From an uncultured SAR86 cluster bacterium (lineage in GTDB: Bacteria > Pseudomonadota > Gammaproteobacteria > Magnimaribacterales > D2472), in assembly GCA_902558395.1 (NCBI GenBank), contig CACEDS010000003.1:1-64000 (forward strand): DNA of 64,000 nucleotides, given 5' to 3'. The position numbers and the translations under genes are program-made. This document shows, piece after piece, positions 24,934-33,001 of this stretch. The notes under the pieces were generated by a model that saw only the letters and a list, made by a program, of their open reading frames with translations, was not told the origin of the DNA and searched no databases. Within the stretch, counting starts at the first letter, position 1. The number at the start of each line of letters is the position of its first letter.

Positions 24934-27261
24934 ATGGAATTACCAAAAATAAATACTTTAATGTATTTTTCAGCAGTCTTTATGCTCACTTTTGATGCAT
25001 ATGCACAAAATAGTACAATTGAAGAGGTTATTGTCTCAGCTGAAAAAAGAAATGAAAGCCTTCAAGATGTTTCAATATCTGTTACAGCATTAACAGAAGA
25101 AGAGTTAGAAACAAAAAATATTACTGACTTTGTTGGTCTCAGTGCTATCGCACCAGGTGTTACTGTTGCTAAAAATGAGGGATATAAAACTATTATCTCA
25201 ATTAGAGGTGTTGGTGATGAAACAAATCAGAATGCAATTGCAGCTCCATCTGTTGCTCTTCATATGGATGGTATATTCATAGCTTCAAAGTTTTCATTAA
25301 GAACTGATTTTATTGATCTAGAAAGAATAGAAGTTCTTCGTGGTCCTCAAGGTACATTGTTTGGACAAAATTCTACTGGTGGAACAATTAATGTTATTAG
25401 TCAAAAGCCATCTTTTGATGCAGCTAAGGGCAAAACAGACTTAGCTGTGGGAAATTATGGCCTTTTTAAATATAGAGGCGCTTTTAATATGCCATTGTCA
25501 GATAAAATAGCAACAAGACTATCATTTGTATCGACTGACAGAGATGGTTTTAGTAAAAATATTTTAAACGGACAAGATCTTGATGATGCAGACCATACTA
25601 GTTTAAGAACTGATTGGTTTTTTGATATTTCTGATACAACATCATTAAGAGTATTTGGACAATTTTTTGACGCAGATAATAACGGCGCTGCTATGAAAGG
25701 TTTGGATGATGCAACTTCTAATCCAAGAAAACTAGCTCAAGACTCTGCATCAGACTATCAATTATCTTCTGAGATTATTGCAGCTATATTAAATGTAGAG
25801 CTTGGATTTGCAGATTTAAAAGTACTTACTAGTGTTCAGGAAGATGATATTTATGTTAGTCGTGACAATGATAGACATAATTTTGGAGATATTCATGCTT
25901 CAGGTCCTCTTGAAGGAATACCATATATTGCTGCTGAATATAGACCAGAAACATCAGTTGTAGAAACAACAACATTTGAAGTTAACTTAATCTCAAATGA
26001 GCCAATCAATGACAAGATAGATTGGATAGTGGGGGCTTTATATTTTGATCATAAAATTGCTAATTCTATATATGAGGTAAAAGACGTTAATAACATAAAA
26101 CTCATTGACCAAATGGATGGTGCTTTTACTCCATATGTTCATGCTCCAATTTGTGCTACTGATCCATTTGCTGGAATATGTTTTGCAGCTTATGACGCAG
26201 AACTAGGTTTTGTATCTGAAGCATACCCAAGTCGAGAATCATTATCTGTTTATGGGCAAGCTACATATAATGTTCAAGATAATATGAGATATATCTTTGG
26301 TATGAGATATACCGAAGACTCTTTCTCAAGTGATGTTACAAACTTCTTTGGACTTCAAACCTACTTAATTGAAGATGAGGTTGATGAGACAACTGGTAAG
26401 TTTGCCATTGAATATGATGTTGATGGCGATACTATGGTTTATGCATCATACACAAAAGGCTTTAAACCAGGTGGAAGTAATTTAACATTTGGATGGCCTG
26501 AAGACGACGAGCAGAATTTTGGAGCACAACCAGCACCACAACTTATCTATCCTCTGTTTAAAAGTGAGATTATTGATGCTTTCGAACTTGGTCTTAAAAC
26601 TGATTTAATGGAAGGAAGAATGAGAGCGAATGTTTCTGCTTTTATGTATGATTATGAAAATTTACAATTCCAATCCACAGATCCAGATGTTTACAGAGGT
26701 GGTGTAGCAAATATACCAGAATCAGAAATGAGTGGTATTGAATTAGAATTAATCGGTATTTTATCTGATTCTTTATCTATGGATTTAAGAATTTCCACTT
26801 TAGATACAGAAATAACAGCAGATTATGAAGCACTAGACAATATTAAATCAGAGCTTTATTTCTTTGGTGAAGAGCCGCAAAGATACGCCCTAAGAGAAAA
26901 TATTAAAGGCAATCAATTGGCCAAAAGCCCAGAATTTACAGCTAATTTTGGTCTCCAATATAATGGAGAATTAAAATCAGGAGTTCCATTGAGAGCTACT
27001 GCTGAAGTTATTCATAGAGGTGATTTCCAGCAAAGAGTATTTAATAGTCCTTTTGTTGATCAAGTGGACTCATACACAATTGTTAACCTTACAACCAGTT
27101 TAGAAATCAATGATAGTGCTGGTATTGATTTTATGATCTTAAATGCATCAGATAAGGATGGTGTAAACTCAGCAATGACAGATGTATTTGGTGTTGCTGG
27201 AACTGGTATTGAGTTAATACCACCAAGACAATTTATCTTAAGAGTCAGAAAAAGCTACTAG
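24934..27261 (+). CDS. TonB-dependent outer-membrane receptor
   Basis: A 775-residue outer-membrane transporter driven by TonB/ExbBD. It has a signal peptide ending at DAYA, a TonB-box-like EEVIVSA just after it, and a plug domain with SLQDVSISVTALTEEEL, IRGVGDETNQN and VLRGPQGTLFGQNSTGGTINVISQKP. A long beta barrel follows, ending in the C-terminal aromatic RKSY. The ribosome site AAGGGG is strong. The substrate is unknown. Flanking purine permease and two phosphoribosyltransferases hint at nucleobases or nucleosides, an inference from context only. Confidence 0.93.
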   Translation: MELPKINTLMYFSAVFMLTFDAYAQNSTIEEVIVSAEKRNESLQDVSISVTALTEEELETKNITDFVGLSAIAPGVTVAKNEGYKTIISIRGVGDETNQNAIAAPSVALHMDGIFIASKFSLRTDFIDLERIEVLRGPQGTLFGQNSTGGTINVISQKPSFDAAKGKTDLAVGNYGLFKYRGAFNMPLSDKIATRLSFVSTDRDGFSKNILNGQDLDDADHTSLRTDWFFDISDTTSLRVFGQFFDADNNGAAMKGLDDATSNPRKLAQDSASDYQLSSEIIAAILNVELGFADLKVLTSVQEDDIYVSRDNDRHNFGDIHASGPLEGIPYIAAEYRPETSVVETTTFEVNLISNEPINDKIDWIVGALYFDHKIANSIYEVKDVNNIKLIDQMDGAFTPYVHAPICATDPFAGICFAAYDAELGFVSEAYPSRESLSVYGQATYNVQDNMRYIFGMRYTEDSFSSDVTNFFGLQTYLIEDEVDETTGKFAIEYDVDGDTMVYASYTKGFKPGGSNLTFGWPEDDEQNFGAQPAPQLIYPLFKSEIIDAFELGLKTDLMEGRMRANVSAFMYDYENLQFQSTDPDVYRGGVANIPESEMSGIELELIGILSDSLSMDLRISTLDTEITADYEALDNIKSELYFFGEEPQRYALRENIKGNQLAKSPEFTANFGLQYNGELKSGVPLRATAEVIHRGDFQQRVFNSPFVDQVDSYTIVNLTTSLEINDSAGIDFMILNASDKDGVNSAMTDVFGVAGTGIELIPPRQFILRVRKSY

Positions 27262-27274
27262 TTCTTAATAAATT

Positions 27275-27313
27275 TATATGAGTACGTGTTGTTATAAAGC
27301 ACGTACTCGTATA
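27275..27313 (+). terminator. Long hairpin between the receptor and phosphoribosyltransferase genes
   Basis: TATATGAGTACGTG (27275-27288) pairs with CACGTACTCGTATA (27300-27313): 14 bp with a single T-G wobble, around an 11-nt loop TTGTTATAAAG. It begins 14 nt after the receptor stop and ends 11 nt before the next ATG. There is no T-run after it, so it is not a classical intrinsic terminator. An mRNA 3'-end stabiliser, a processing site or a translation-controlling hairpin is as likely. Confidence 0.5.
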
Positions 27314-27323
27314 GCATTTGCAG

Positions 27324-27899
27324 ATGAAAAAGACATTTATTCAAGCCGATCAGCTACTTGAAGACTCATTCAAGCTTGCTTGGAATGTTTTTGAAAGCGG
27401 GTTTCGTCCAAATTATATTGTTGGTGTATGGAGGGGCGGAGCTCCAATTGGCATAGCTGTTCAAGAATTTTTAGAAGTATTAGGCGTATCTTCAGACCAT
27501 ATAGCCATAAGAACATCACATTATTCAGGTATCGATCAACATAATGCAAATGTTAAAGTCTATGGATTAAATTATGTAATTAGACAGCTTGAATCTGAGG
27601 ATTCTTTATTAATTGTTGATGACGTTCATGACACTGGATTATCTATTCAACAAATAATTAATGATTTAAAAACTGCATGTAAGAAGAATACGCCGGAGAT
27701 TAAGATTGCAACTCCATATTTTAAGCCTACAAAAAATAAAACTGATAGAAAACCAGATTTTTATCTTCATGAGACTGATGAATGGCTAGTATTTCCTCAT
27801 GAGCTTGATGGATTAACTATTGATGAAATAAAAGAAAATAAACCTGCAGTAAAAGATTTAATAGATAAAATTTCACCAATAATCAATCAAGATAAATAA
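27324..27899 (+). CDS. Purine phosphoribosyltransferase family protein (hypoxanthine/xanthine-guanine type)
   Basis: A 191-residue PRTase-fold protein. The PRPP loop is LLIVDDVHDTGLSI near residue 93, and the early IVGVWRGGAPIGIAVQEF strand-loop matches GPT/COG2236 proteins. This group uses hypoxanthine, xanthine or guanine as base. The ATG at 27324 is preferred to the track's TTG two codons earlier. The gene lies just after the TonB receptor on the same strand and close to apt and a purine permease, so purine salvage is the coherent reading. Confidence 0.8.
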   Translation: MKKTFIQADQLLEDSFKLAWNVFESGFRPNYIVGVWRGGAPIGIAVQEFLEVLGVSSDHIAIRTSHYSGIDQHNANVKVYGLNYVIRQLESEDSLLIVDDVHDTGLSIQQIINDLKTACKKNTPEIKIATPYFKPTKNKTDRKPDFYLHETDEWLVFPHELDGLTIDEIKENKPAVKDLIDKISPIINQDK

Positions 27900-27901
27900 A
27901 T

Positions 27902-28207
27902 CTACTTCTTATTATCACAATCCCATTTACATAGCTCAGTTAGCACGGGTTTAAAAGATCTACCAAAATCTGTTAAAGAATATTCAACCTTTGGAGGAAT
28001 AACATCATAAACCCTTCTATTGATTAAACTATCTTTTTCCATCTCTCTTAGCTGCTTAGTAAGCATTTGTTGAGTTATTGGGGTAAGCATTCTTTTTATC
28101 TCACCAAACCTTATAGGACCTTTACTTAAAACATAAATAATTGCGATTTTCCATTTACCACCAACCAATTTTAATGGTTTTGATATATCTAAATTTGTGC
28201 ATTTCAT
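27902..28207 (-). CDS. HxlR-family winged-helix transcriptional regulator
   Basis: A 101-residue regulator with the full HxlR pattern: GGKWKIAIIYVLSKGPIRFGEIKRML, ITQQMLTKQLREMEKDSLINRRVYD, then PPKVEYSLTDFGRSFKPVL. A Cys at residue 3 corresponds to the redox-sensing N-terminal Cys found in several members (YodB, HypR type). It is divergent from an MDR oxidoreductase and separated from it by palindromic sites, the usual layout for a regulator controlling the oxidoreductase and itself. The signal may be a quinone, aldehyde or other electrophile; that is inference. Confidence 0.9.
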   Translation of the reverse strand: MKCTNLDISKPLKLVGGKWKIAIIYVLSKGPIRFGEIKRMLTPITQQMLTKQLREMEKDSLINRRVYDVIPPKVEYSLTDFGRSFKPVLTELCKWDCDNKK

Positions 28208-28248
28208 AGTATGAATTTATATACTAGTATGAATTCATTGTCTACTAG
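28208..28248. promoter_or_regulatory. Operator region with palindromes between hxlR and the MDR gene
   Basis: AGTATGAATT occurs twice in direct orientation (28208-28217 and 28226-28235). ATACTAGTAT (28221-28230) and ATGAATTCAT (28229-28238) are perfect 10-bp palindromes. TACTAG occurs at 28222 and 28243, exactly 21 bp apart (two helical turns). The cluster starts right at the hxlR start codon, so a bound dimer would block hxlR transcription and lie near the MDR promoter. Confidence 0.6.
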
Positions 28249-28305
28249 CATATTTCATACGATGCTTTAATATAAACCTATATTTCAATTAATAGAGGAA
28301 AGAAA

Positions 28306-29445
28306 ATGTCAGATAATGTTTCAAAAGAAATCCGTTCAATGGTTACAAGTGATGGAAAAATCGAGCTATCAATAAAAACTTCAGAAATACCCACCCCATC
28401 TGCTGATGAAGTAATTATTAAAGTTGAAGCAGCTCCTATAAATCCCTCTGATCTTGGACTTCTTCTGAGTTTTGCTGCTGATATTTCGTCTATCAGCACA
28501 TCTGGGTCTGGTGATGAAACAATAACAACTATGAAAATACATCCAGCTCTAATGGGCGCAATGAAACCTAGGTTGGATGAGTCTATGCAAGTAGGTAATG
28601 AGGGTGCCGGGGTTATTGTAGATGCTGGAGACAATGTAAAAGAGTTGATTGGCAAAACAGTAGGGTTGGCTGGTGGAGCAATGTATTCTCAATACAGATG
28701 TGTTCCAGCTGCAAGCTGTTTAGTTATGGGTGAAGGTACATTGCCTTCAGAGGCAGCTTCTTCATTTGTGAATCCTTTAACTGCACTATCTTTTATAGAA
28801 ACTATGAAAATGGAAAATCATACTGCGCTTGTGCACACTGCAGCAGCATCAAATCTTGGTCAAATGCTAGTAAAGATTTGTAAAGACGACGGAGTACCTT
28901 TAGTAAACATAGTTAGAAAATCAGAGCATGTAGAACTGTTAAAAAATCTTGGAGCTGAATACGTTTGTAATACTAGCGACGTTAGTTTTATGGATGATTT
29001 GGTATCTGCTTTAGTTGCTACTGGAGCTACCCTAGGCTTTGATGCAACTGGTGGAGGAAATAATGGCGAACTTCCAAGTCAAATATTAGCTGCCATGGAG
29101 ATAGCCGCTAATAAAACAGCTAAAGAATATAGCAGATACGGTTCTGATACGTACAAACAAGTTTATATCTATGGTGGTCTAGATCAGTCTCCAACTATTT
29201 TAAAAAGATCTTATGGAATGTCATGGGGTCTTGGTGGTTGGTTGCTAACTCCAATGATTGGAAGAATTGGAATGGAAAAGTTTGGTCAGATGAGAATGAG
29301 AGTAGCGAAAGAGATTAAAACTACATTTGCTAGCTCATATGCTAAAGAAATTTCTTTTCAAGAAATGCTGCAACCAGAAATTATTAAATCTTATGCAAAA
29401 CAAGCAACTGGAGAAAAGTATTTAGTAAACCCAAATAAAGAATAA
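28306..29445 (+). CDS. Zinc-type/MDR alcohol dehydrogenase-like oxidoreductase
   Basis: A 379-residue medium-chain dehydrogenase/reductase. The N-terminal GroES-like domain shows ADEVIIKVEAAPINPSDLGLLL and GNEGAGVIVDAGDNVKELIGKTV. A Rossmann half follows, with ALVHTAAASNLGQMLVKICKDDGV and TLGFDATGGGNNGE. Structural-zinc cysteines are not evident, which fits the quinone-oxidoreductase or enoyl-reductase branch. An AGAGG ribosome site precedes the ATG. It is probably the target of the divergent HxlR regulator. The substrate is unknown. Confidence 0.85.
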   Translation: MSDNVSKEIRSMVTSDGKIELSIKTSEIPTPSADEVIIKVEAAPINPSDLGLLLSFAADISSISTSGSGDETITTMKIHPALMGAMKPRLDESMQVGNEGAGVIVDAGDNVKELIGKTVGLAGGAMYSQYRCVPAASCLVMGEGTLPSEAASSFVNPLTALSFIETMKMENHTALVHTAAASNLGQMLVKICKDDGVPLVNIVRKSEHVELLKNLGAEYVCNTSDVSFMDDLVSALVATGATLGFDATGGGNNGELPSQILAAMEIAANKTAKEYSRYGSDTYKQVYIYGGLDQSPTILKRSYGMSWGLGGWLLTPMIGRIGMEKFGQMRMRVAKEIKTTFASSYAKEISFQEMLQPEIIKSYAKQATGEKYLVNPNKE

Positions 29446-29461
29446 ATATTATAATTATTCG

Positions 29462-29872
29462 ATGAGTATTGCTTATCCTGAATCTTTTATAAAAGATATT
29501 CTAAGTGAGATAAAAACCATAGCCGTTGTGGGTGCAAGCTCAAAAAAGGATAGGGATAGTTATAAGGTGATGCAAAGCCTAATTAAAAATGGGTATCAAG
29601 TATTCCCTATAAATCCAAATGAATCTGGAAAAACTATTCTTGATCTTGAGTGCTTACCTAATCTTGAGGCAGTCAAAGAAAATATTGACATGGTAGATAT
29701 CTTTCGTGTCCACGATGCTGTAATGGGAATAACAAAAGATGCTATTAAAATAGGTGCAAAAGTTTTATGGATGCAAGAAGGGATTGTGCACCAAGAAGCA
29801 GCTGATCTGGCAATAAGTGCTGGTTTGAGAGTTGTAATGGATCGTTGTCCTAAAAAGGAACTCAATAAGTAG
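29462..29872 (+). CDS. CoA-binding domain protein (YccU type)
   Basis: A 136-residue Rossmann-like CoA-binding protein. The glycine-rich IKTIAVVGASSKKDRDSYKVMQSLIKNGYQVFPINPNE is the family's nucleotide-binding stretch, and the C-terminal VVMDRCPKKEL holds the conserved Cys-Pro. Homologues bind CoA but have no settled reaction. It follows the MDR gene by 16 nt. Confidence 0.87.
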   Translation: MSIAYPESFIKDILSEIKTIAVVGASSKKDRDSYKVMQSLIKNGYQVFPINPNESGKTILDLECLPNLEAVKENIDMVDIFRVHDAVMGITKDAIKIGAKVLWMQEGIVHQEAADLAISAGLRVVMDRCPKKELNK

Positions 29873-29912
29873 ATTGGACTAGTAAAACAAAATAGCTTTT
29901 AATAGATTAGTT

Positions 29913-30713
29913 ATGAATAGTGCAATTCAATTAGTTTCAATAGAAAAACATAATAGTATTTTAAAATTGATCATGAATGATCATAAAAGTAAAAATGCAC
30001 TCTCAAATAAGATGATTTTTGCTTTAAAGAATGCTGTTTTATCAGCTTGTGATGATAAATCAATAAAAGTAATAGTTATTGCTGCAAATGGTAATGTTTT
30101 TAGCGCCGGTCATGATCTAAAAGAAATAACTGAAGCAAGAAAAAGTATAGACAATGGAGATAGTTTTTTTAAAGAGCTCTTTGATTCTTGTTCTGCTTTA
30201 ATGCAAACAATAGTTAATTCTTCTAAACCAGTTATAGCTGAAGTAAATGGAGTCGCTACAGCAGCAGGCTGTCAATTGGTTGCTAGCTGTGATTTAGCAA
30301 TAGCTTCAAACGATTCTAAGTTTGCAACTCCTGGAGTAAATATAGGACTTTTTTGCTCTACACCAATGGTGGCTCTTTCAAGAAATGTTCATAAAAAGAA
30401 TGCAATGGAGATGCTCTTAACTGGAGATATGATTAGTTCAGTAAAAGCTAAAGAAATTGGTTTAATTAATGATTTTGTAGAGGCTGAAAAGCTAACTAAA
30501 ACTGTTATGGAGTTAGCAGATAAAATAGCAAGTAAGCCATCCTCAACAGTTGCTACTGGTAAGAAAGCTTTTTATGAACAAGCTGAAATGAGTCTTTCAA
30601 AAGCTTATGAATATACCTCAGAGGTTATGAGGAATAACTTATTAAGAGATGATGCCAAAGAAGGTATAAGTGCTTTTATTGATAAAAGGTCTCCAGACTG
30701 GCAAGACGATTAA
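29913..30713 (+). CDS. Enoyl-CoA hydratase/isomerase family protein
   Basis: A 266-residue crotonase-fold protein. The oxyanion-hole elements are visible: AGHDLKEI near residue 65 and the AEVNGVATAAGCQLVASCDLAIAS segment near 110. GVNIGLFCSTPMVAL and the ending DAKEGISAFIDKRSPDW are typical. The Glu pair of classical hydratase is not clear, so hydratase or isomerase cannot be separated. Its stop overlaps the SDR start by one base, indicating coupling. Confidence 0.87.
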   Translation: MNSAIQLVSIEKHNSILKLIMNDHKSKNALSNKMIFALKNAVLSACDDKSIKVIVIAANGNVFSAGHDLKEITEARKSIDNGDSFFKELFDSCSALMQTIVNSSKPVIAEVNGVATAAGCQLVASCDLAIASNDSKFATPGVNIGLFCSTPMVALSRNVHKKNAMEMLLTGDMISSVKAKEIGLINDFVEAEKLTKTVMELADKIASKPSSTVATGKKAFYEQAEMSLSKAYEYTSEVMRNNLLRDDAKEGISAFIDKRSPDWQDD

Positions 30714-31465
30714 TGATAAAAAAAGCATTAATAACTGGATTTTCTTCTGGAATTGGTTTTGCTTATGCAAAGCATCTAGCAAATAATGATTGGCACCTAG
30801 ATTTAGTTTCACAAAACAATGACAGAGCATTGTCTGCGCTAGATGACTTAGATTATGATCATTGCTCTATTCATTCTTGCAATCTTAGTTCGCCAGAAGA
30901 ACTTCACAATTTAATAGAAGAAATTTCAACACCTGATTTATTAATTGCTAATGCAGGAATAGGTATTAATGGGAGTGTCGGTAAAAATGCACCTAGAGAT
31001 ATTCAAGATGCAACTTATTTAATGTTTGGAGGTGTTATTAACCTTATTGAATATTTTTTACCTAAAATGAAAGAAAAAGATTCCGGAAGAGTTGTAATAA
31101 TCTCTAGTATTGGAGCTCTAATACCTATGCCAAAATCATCAATTTATGCCGCTGTAAAATCTGGAATATATTCCTATGGAAGATCATTGAATGAGGAATT
31201 GGAGAATACAAATGTTTCTGTGACAGTAAGTTTACCAGGCTATGTTCGAACCAACATTCATAAAAGATCTGGTCTTGAGCACCTAACAAAAAAAATACCT
31301 AATTGGATGTGGATTTCAGCTGACAAAGTAGTAGCTGATACTGAAAAGGCTTCCAAGAAAGGAAAATCGCACATTATTCCTGGGTTTTTGTATAGAATCA
31401 CTAGTATCTTCTTTAATCTCAAAATTACAAAAATTATTTGGAAGACATTAAATGCAAGAAAGTAA
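30713..31465 (+). CDS. Short-chain dehydrogenase/reductase
   Basis: A 250-residue NAD(P)-dependent SDR. The cofactor motif is ITGFSSGIGFAYAKHL (TGxxxGIG), the core NAG motif is LIANAGIGING, and the catalytic Tyr-Lys is IYAAVKSG after IISSIGA. The C-terminal 30 residues are hydrophobic and basic (IPGFLYRITSIFFNLKITKIIWK), suggesting membrane association. The substrate is unknown. The gene overlaps the nagZ start by 14 nt. Confidence 0.9.
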   Translation: MIKKALITGFSSGIGFAYAKHLANNDWHLDLVSQNNDRALSALDDLDYDHCSIHSCNLSSPEELHNLIEEISTPDLLIANAGIGINGSVGKNAPRDIQDATYLMFGGVINLIEYFLPKMKEKDSGRVVIISSIGALIPMPKSSIYAAVKSGIYSYGRSLNEELENTNVSVTVSLPGYVRTNIHKRSGLEHLTKKIPNWMWISADKVVADTEKASKKGKSHIIPGFLYRITSIFFNLKITKIIWKTLNARK

Positions 31466-32480
31466 TTCTTTACAAAGTTTTGGTCGCTTAATGACCAGTC
31501 TTGAAGGAACATCACTAACCATTGAAGATAAAAAACTATTATCCAATAAACATGTAGGTGGAATCGTTCTTTTTTCTAAAAATTTTGAATCACAAATACA
31601 AATACAATCATTATGTTCAGAAATCAAAGCTGTAAAAGAGAATATTATTATTGCAGTAGATCAAGAGGGGGGAAGGGTCCAAAGGTTTAAAAATGAATTT
31701 ACTGTATTACCCTCCATGCAAGATCTTGGTGATTATGCTATTAAGAAAAATAATATGGGAATATGTCACGAAATAGGGTGGCTAATGGCAAGCGAGTTAG
31801 TTGCTTCGGATATAGACATAAGCTTTGCTCCAGTATTAGATGTGGATAGAGAAACTAGCAGCATTATTGGAAATAGGGCATTTTCAAATGACCCTAAGCT
31901 ACTTATACGATTAGCAAGAAATTTTATCAATGGAATGAATGAGGCAGGCATGCAGGCTACTGGCAAGCATTTTCCTGGGCACGGAGGTATATTTGAAGAT
32001 AGCCATATCTCTGAGCCTGTTGATACTAGATCTTATGAAAAATTATTAGAGATTGACTTAAAACCTTTTATAGAGCTAAAAAATAATTTAGGTGCATTGA
32101 TGACAGCTCATATAACTTTTCCAAAGATAGATGGCATTTGTGTGAGCTACTCAGATATATGGATTAAAAAAATACTAAAAGAGAAACTAGCATTTGAAGG
32201 AATAGTCTTTAGCGATGATTTATCCATGAAAGGTGCAGGTGCTTTCTCAATGGGTGAAAAAGCTATGAAATCAATTGAGGCTGGCTGCGACATGATTTTA
32301 GTTTGTAACGATTATGATGGAACAATGGATGTTATTGATGCTTTTGAAAAAAACGATGTACAGATGTCAGTCAAAATTAAAGATTTAAAGAATTCTGCAG
32401 ATATCAATTGGAATGATTTAGAAAATCAAGATAGAGTTAAAGATGTTAAAAATTTAATTAAAGAAATGGGGAGAACATAA
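31452..32480 (+). CDS. nagZ: Beta-N-acetylhexosaminidase (glycoside hydrolase family 3)
   Basis: A 342-residue cytoplasmic enzyme that removes GlcNAc from anhydro-muropeptides in peptidoglycan recycling. The GH3 landmarks are all present: AVDQEGGRVQRF, ASDIDISFAPVLDV, IGNRAFSNDP, GKHFPGHGGIFEDSH (NagZ-specific catalytic loop with His) and the nucleophile in GIVFSDDLSM. The length matches E. coli NagZ (341). Confidence 0.95.
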   Translation: MQESNSLQSFGRLMTSLEGTSLTIEDKKLLSNKHVGGIVLFSKNFESQIQIQSLCSEIKAVKENIIIAVDQEGGRVQRFKNEFTVLPSMQDLGDYAIKKNNMGICHEIGWLMASELVASDIDISFAPVLDVDRETSSIIGNRAFSNDPKLLIRLARNFINGMNEAGMQATGKHFPGHGGIFEDSHISEPVDTRSYEKLLEIDLKPFIELKNNLGALMTAHITFPKIDGICVSYSDIWIKKILKEKLAFEGIVFSDDLSMKGAGAFSMGEKAMKSIEAGCDMILVCNDYDGTMDVIDAFEKNDVQMSVKIKDLKNSADINWNDLENQDRVKDVKNLIKEMGRT

Positions 32481-33001
32481 TGAGAAGAATAATTACAGGC
32501 CATAATAGTGAAGGAAAATCGATTATTACTCTAGATGGCCCTCCAGCACGAACAATAGGTGAGGATGTTGGCGGTTTATTTGAGATATGGAATACAGATG
32601 GAAATTTAATTGATACAACTGATTCTATTGATAGAGCAGATACTGATATTGTTTTATCTCCACCTGAAAATGGATCAAAATTTAGGTATTTTCAAATAAA
32701 TCCAACTCCAGAAGGTGTGCCAATGGAGATGATGCAAGAAATTGCAGCTGATGCATTTGAAAAAATAAGCGCTGCTCATCATAGGGTTGACACATCAAAG
32801 CATCCAGCGATGCATAAGACGGATACCATTGATTACATTATTTTATTAAAAGGGGATGTCACACTAATTTTAGACGAAGAAGAAGTGACTTTAGAACCTC
32901 ACGATGTGGTAGTTCAAAGGGGAACTAATCATGCATGGGTTAATAATGGAGACGAGCCAGCTTTATTGATAGCTGTCTTAATTGATAGCGATCTAAAATA
33001 A
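32480..33001 (+). CDS. Cupin-domain protein
   Basis: A 173-residue protein with a C-terminal cupin barrel. Motif 1 region: MHKTDTIDYIILLKGDVTLILDEEEVTLEPHDVVVQRGTNHAWVN, containing the usual G-D-E/H pattern and a likely metal His. The N-terminal half reads like the VGGLFEIW entry found in small-molecule oxygenase or isomerase-like cupins. The reaction is unknown. It is translationally coupled to nagZ (TAATG overlap). Confidence 0.85.
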   Translation: MRRIITGHNSEGKSIITLDGPPARTIGEDVGGLFEIWNTDGNLIDTTDSIDRADTDIVLSPPENGSKFRYFQINPTPEGVPMEMMQEIAADAFEKISAAHHRVDTSKHPAMHKTDTIDYIILLKGDVTLILDEEEVTLEPHDVVVQRGTNHAWVNNGDEPALLIAVLIDSDLK

